Shown: one piece after another, positions 59,056-64,000 of the stretch
Layout: every line of letters begins with the position of its first letter
Numbering within the stretch: the first letter of the stretch is position 1
NCBI GenBank assembly: GCA_013400115.1
Contig: VXBP01007598.1
Location: 62,001 to 126,000, forward strand
Length of the DNA: 64,000 bases
Reading direction: 5' to 3'
Source of the DNA: Rhinopomastus cyanomelas
Taxonomy: Eukaryota > Chordata > Aves > Bucerotiformes > Rhinopomastidae
Notes under the pieces: model-generated
What the model was told of the DNA's origin: nothing
Databases searched by the model: none
What the model saw: only the letters and a program-made list of their open reading frames with translations
Made by a program: the position numbers and the translations under genes

Positions 59056-62000
59056 ACCTATAGACGTTCTTCTTCCTCTTGAGTTTGCCCAGCAGCTCCC
59101 TGTTTAACCACACAGGTCTTCTGGCTCCCTTCCTAGACTTCCTACCTGTTGGAATGTTCTGATCTCAGGCTTGAAAGAAGTGGTCTTTGAATGTTAACCA
59201 GCTGTCTTGCACCCCTTTCCCTGTCAGTACCCTGTCCCACGGCACTTCCCCGGCAATTGCTTGAAAAGGCCAAAGCTGGCCCAGCTCAAGTCCAGAAGTC
59301 CCGGGTTGTGATTCTGCTGTCACCAAGGCTGAAATCCTGGCAAGACTTCTCCCTCTCTTTAAAAGAAAAAAAAGACAAAAAGAAAGGACCCTCCTCCCCC
59401 AAACCAAACCAAACCACCTCAGTGCCTCCTCAGGAGGCTGGTACACCACAGAATGAACAGGCGCTCACTGTTCTCCAGGGGGAAACCTGTGTCAGTGCAA
59501 ATCCCACGGAAAACACTGCTCTGGTGGACCGGTTCTGTTTGTGCAGCCAGGCACTGCATGTATGACAGATACTTCAGAGGCCGTCACGGTTTTGATCTTC
59601 CCCGGGCCAGAGGTAGCTGCGTAAGCATACGGTCAGCATGGGCTAGACAAGTACCTTTGCAACCATAGTATTATTACCAAGTGAGTTAAAGAAGACTCTT
59701 TATTCTCTTTTCTTACTTTCTTTTTTGGCAGGGGTGGAAGGGTAGGGGGAGGATCTGTGAGTCAACGTGGAATCATCACCAAAGCAATCCAAACCCAACA
59801 AAAACCCAGCAGCCCCTCGGGCGAGCTGCGAGGAGTTCTTTTCGGTATCGCTTTTATAAAGAGATATTTTAACTGCAGTCAGACCACTTCAGGTCACGAT
59901 TTCATCTGACCTCAGCAGGATGGCAGAGCTGGATCTCAAGGATACTCCCAGGGACACCAGGGTCCCTCAGGAAGCGATGCTGGGGACTCAGGCAACGGAA
60001 CTCCTTCCCCTGAGCCAACACTGACCCGGTGCTTCAGCATCACGCCGGAGCGCGCCGACCTGCTCAGCGTGCTGTCTTTCAGAGGAAATAAATGGGTGCC
60101 TGACCACACTTGTGTTTATGAAAGACAGCACGTTGCTTTACACAAGCGCTGGCATTTGGCGGCGTGACTGCTCCCCGTGTCCGTAATTACACCTCTGCCT
60201 CCCTCCGCTTTCTGTCCCGAATTGTTTCAATAGCTGCTATGTTTCACCCAGCCACAAATGCCCTGCAATGGTCGGTGACGGTTTGTGACCCCTCTGAGGA
60301 CAGCTGGGAACACGTTACAGTTTGGTCTCGTACCTCGTGCCTTGTAGGAGACAAAAATCTGATCAAACGGAAGCCCCGACCAACGCGCACTTGGAAAACC
60401 CGCTCTCAGTTTGGCACAAACTCTGCTGAAAACTCAGAGTCTGCAAAAGGAATGGAGAGCAGCTGGAGCACCTGTGTGGGACACAGGAGCAGCTCCACAC
60501 GGGTGACAGGGACTTGACAGCAGACTTGGCCACTACCAACACTGAGACAGACTACTTGTTGTAGTTCAAATAGGGGTTCACTTCTGAAGCAAATTCTCCA
60601 CCCATCCTACGACACACGTGGTGGTTTGCAACTTGAGGCGTCCTTAGATCTCTCAAAGAGGGTGACTTTTGGATGAAGCTGCACGGGAGACCATGCGGAG
60701 GAGGATTCCTCACACGCCTCCTTCATGTGGACAGGACCAAAAAGATCCCGTCCAGAACAACACCCCTGCCCTCACCCCCATTCCACAGTGCAATGTAGTG
60801 AGTGGCAGGTTCATCCTCCAGGCTCGCTCCTTCTTGCTCCCTCTGCCTGCTGCCACGGCCACAGCTGCCGAGGAGAAGTGGGGCTCAGCCACCAGAGAGC
60901 TGCAGTGCGGCAGCACCCGATTATTGGGGATACCTGTTTATGAGCCCCGTCTGCTGGATGCTACTCCCTCTCTTCCCTGCAGGCCAACCTCTGCTAGAGC
61001 CAGGGAGCTCCTGGGGTGTGGGAGCAGGGATCCCGTCCCGGCAGCCCCGGGATGCCCCAGCGTGCAGCGTGCCCAGTGCACTGAGCGGGGACTACTTGGC
61101 ACCAGTACATCTTCACCAGGACAAATGGCCATTCGCTGAAAACGATCGGAGCCAAGAGACGTAACAAGGTAAGCTCAAACCCAACCAAAGCCTCCCTACC
61201 CGACTAAGCTACGTACAGCTCGCTTCAGCTAAAACACGTATTTCCTTACCCCAGAGGGTGGACAGAACAGGCCCACACGTTGGGACACTTCCTGCTGCAG
61301 CTCAGACCTGCCCAGGTAACCACCAGGTATCCACCGCAACGCCATGGCGGATGATTAGCAAAGGCGTGATTGAGACCACCAAGGTGATGGTTTGACAGGG
61401 TGGATTACTGCCATCTTGAATGTAGTAGTCCAGGAGGACGACAACAGCATCCTCGTACGCTACATCTCACCTCGGCAATTAGAAAGTCGTGGTCAGCTCT
61501 GCTCCCAGTCAGGTTTATAGTAATCATTTAACGCGGAAGTGTCTGGGCTCAGGCAATGACTCCTCCAAGCTAGTGTCCACTGTCAGATGTTTCAAAGGTT
61601 TATGGGGCCAGAAAGAGCATTTAACCAGCTGCAGCTGCAAGACTGTCCAGAGGCAGGAGACCTGATACTCACTAAAAGAGCTAGAATGAAATTCATCAAC
61701 TGTGCATAAGATTTCTATCATCATAAATGTCAAACCCTTTCTGCGTTCTGCCACATTCTTGGGCTCAATTATTTACGTGCCGCAAGAAAAACTCTCATCT
61801 ATGTCAGATGTTTTATTTCAGTTCCACTGAAAACCTTATAGCACGTACAAGGATACGCAGGAACGGCTGGTTTACTTCTCCACACTGCTAAGTTTAGGTA
61901 CTCCTGTCACATTGCCTTTTGTTACTCCTCACTCTGACCAAGGATGTGAGATCCTTCCAGTCTCTCCAAACCTCCAAGCATTTTCATCACCTTACTCTGC

Positions 62001-62157
62001 TAAATACTTGTAGCAAAGCGACCGGAAACGAACCTACAGTTGAAGACCAGAGTCCCAGAGCATCACTCATCTTTCCACCAGTGAGATCCAGCACATCCCC
62101 ACTGACAGCAACCTCCTCCTCACCCACAGCAAGGTCAGCACCAGAGAAAGTGGGGAT

Positions 62158-62394
62158 TAGAATCATAGAATCACCAGGGTTGGAAAAGACCTTCAAATTC
62201 ATCAAGTCCAACTGTCCACCCTACCCCCCTTCACCACTAAACTCTATGATCTCCAAAACTCCACCCCTTTTATTGACCACCCCAGGGATGGTGCCTCCAC
62301 TGCCTCCCTGGGCAGCCTGTTCCAACGTCTCACCACTCTTTCTGTGAAGAAGGTTTGCTAGAATCCAGCCTGAACCTCCCCTGGCGCAGCTCGA
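62158..62394 (-). mobile_element. CR1 LINE fragment
   Basis: TAGAATCATAGAATCACCAG starts a reverse-complement CR1 tail. It passes through GGTTGGAAAAGACCTTCAAA, CTGGGCAGCCTGTTCCAACG, TCACCACTCTTTCTGTGAAG and ends CTGAACCTCCCCTGGCGCAG. The copy is in minus orientation and better preserved than most others in the window. Confidence 0.93.
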
Positions 62395-64000
62395 TTGTTA
62401 CGTCGGACCCTCTCACGCTGCAAGTTTCATGACTGCTGGAGGAGATATGTGCTCCTGCACCCCGCCAGCCAGCATCAGCTGTGGTGGTGTGAAGGAAAAC
62501 GCATTGACCTTGCTCTCTGCGAAGGAACGGTCTCCTTCTCATTCCTCAGAAAAGCTAAGGTGCTCCCTTCCGAGGGACTCGTGGGGTGGGTCAGTTTGCT
62601 CACTGCCATGCCCCAAAGACAGCTCAGAAATAACCTGGAGAAGCCCAGATGAAGTCTGGGTGTCTTCTTACATCTGTCCAGTTTGGGAGATGGAGTGCAC
62701 ACAGGGGCACGTTAGCTCAGATTCACTACGGACTGCTGGCGCTCTGCTTGCACGCGGCGAGGCGCAGGAGCGTAACGGGGCCGGTAATTAAACAGCGCCG
62801 GCCTCGGACCACTCCCGGCCGCCCAGCAGACCCGACGAGCTCCGACAGGGCAGTGGCTTGAGGGGAGCACGAGCACGGCTCGCTCATTTAGGAGAGGAAA
62901 AATGTATTTCTCCTGAAGCTACAGAAGGAATTACCGCGCGTGCTACACCACGCACCGCACCGTAAAACCTGCTGTAAGAGAGAAGAATGCTCTCAGCAGC
63001 CAGAGAGGTGGCCGCAGTATGTTAGACGTGCTGGCAGGCAATCCTGGCGAGCTCACGGAGGGGGTTTCCACCCACCTGTCTGGCTGGGCAGGTCCCCAGT
63101 AAGTTTATGACACCGCTGAAGCTCCACTCGCCCCACTGCTATTGCTTGCACGTGGCACAGACTCAAGCGAGCTTAGGCGTGCCTCCTCACACTGCACCCA
63201 CCCCTTGGCACTTCCATGCTGTGGGAATGCCTCCCCTTCCCATGGAACCGCTCCCACTGCGCTAGCGGAAAGAGCAGAGCTAGAGATCGCCAGACCCGAG
63301 CCCTCTCTCGTCACCGTGCTGCATCTGCTCCTCACACGTTTCCTAGAGCTGTACGGTCCTGTCTCAGCAGCAGCAGAAGCCCGAGGACTGCCGCTGTCGG
63401 CGTGCTGCTGGCAGCGGAGCTCCTTCTGGTGTATTTAGGGCAGGACACTTGAGCTAGAAAGGCTTTTGCTGTTTTTAAGGTGACCTGCTGAAGAAGCTCT
63501 CAGATGCTGAATCTGCTTGCTGAACACAAAAAATATGGTTTCCCCATCGCTGCAATTAGCTTGGCTGCTTCTTTAGAGAGCAGGTCCTACGTTTGTCCTG
63601 CACGGACGAGCTCCTGACTGAGACCAACACGCCGGGTGAGGTGACTGACCAATGCATCTGACTCAAGGCTGAAAATAAAAGCTGGCTTCCCACCGTAGTT
63701 TCCAGGCAAGCTCCAGCAAATGATGCAGCACCCCATCCTGCATTTCACAGGCGGTGCAGATATATTTAGCCCAGTACACCCCTCCCAAAGCACAGCGCGG
63801 GGCACAACTGGCCACGCAGAACCCAGGGAGGACTACAGGAAAATGAACCGGGCAAACCATCCTCTCCTGCTCAGTAGCTCTTGTGTACTTGCTTTGAAAC
63901 AAAACCAGCCAACAGACAAAGCGAGGAAGCTTTGCAAGAGTTTCATTTTCAGGTCAGGCAGCCACCCCAACAGCTGTAATTAGGTCCTGGAAATTAGCTG

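Larger units (their letters stand above)
52500..64000. other. Intergenic region downstream of FBXL14
   Basis: No coding exon was recognised on either strand. It contains CR1 pieces (58660-58740, 58765-59055, 62158-62394), a GT microsatellite (55199-55218), a GC-rich cluster with a 25-bp tandem duplication (55750-55930) and a CpG cluster near 62749-62850. By human gene order ERC1 should lie to the right, transcribed towards FBXL14. Part of its long 3' UTR could fall here unseen. Confidence 0.6.

Noticed and set aside
52500..64000. Search for the last exons of ERC1 on the minus strand
   Set aside because: No frame resembling the coiled-coil C-terminus of ERC1 was recognised. Its presence in the window is not supported.
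1..64000. Prokaryotic features, CRISPR arrays, phage or an undescribed defence-like system
   Set aside because: The gene structure is intron-containing vertebrate DNA with CR1 repeats. No regularly spaced direct repeats or operon-like packing were seen.

Overview
The window is nuclear DNA from a vertebrate, almost certainly a bird. The evidence is short exons with GT-AG introns, three separate CpG islands, sparse interspersed repeats that are nearly all CR1 LINE pieces, and two complete vertebrate developmental genes. The exact species cannot be read from the sequence. I found no prokaryotic operon, CRISPR array, phage or other novel defence-like system. Most long open frames in the window are chance frames in GC-rich or non-coding DNA.

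Two protein genes are well supported. WNT5B lies on the minus strand, with coding exons 32202-32123, 31430-31183, 25201-24909 and 17858-17400. All junctions follow GT-AG and keep frame, giving a 359-residue secreted Wnt ligand. FBXL14 lies on the plus strand (48966-50172). It is an essentially single-exon F-box/leucine-rich-repeat protein, interrupted by a 63-base N gap that must be mis-sized. Its 3' UTR runs to about 52.46 kb. The two genes are head to head, about 16.8 kb apart between start codons, each with its own CpG island.

Layout: (1) 1-11.0 kb is non-coding and is inferred to be the first intron of a minus-strand gene. (2) 11.02-11.33 kb is a CpG island with a minus-strand CCAAT box and a perfect minus-strand GTAAGT donor, a likely non-coding first exon. 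(3) 11.4-17.3 kb is intergenic. (4) 17.4-32.3 kb is WNT5B, with a roughly 780-bp CR1 in its last intron. (5) 32.3-48.3 kb is the divergent intergenic spacer. (6) 48.3-52.46 kb is FBXL14. (7) 52.5-64 kb is intergenic, with several CR1 pieces and two small GC-rich clusters.

From memory, the human 12p13.33 order is ERC1-FBXL14-WNT5B-ADIPOR2. The window fits that order inverted, so the left-hand island is best explained as the ADIPOR2 promoter, and ERC1 would be expected to the right, tail to tail with FBXL14. No ADIPOR2 or ERC1 coding exon was recognised here, so both assignments are synteny inferences.

In function, WNT5B is a secreted lipid-modified ligand of mainly beta-catenin-independent Wnt signalling. 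FBXL14 is the substrate receptor of an SCF ubiquitin ligase known for turning over Snail-family factors. Both act in cell-movement and EMT programmes, but the sequence itself shows no co-regulation.
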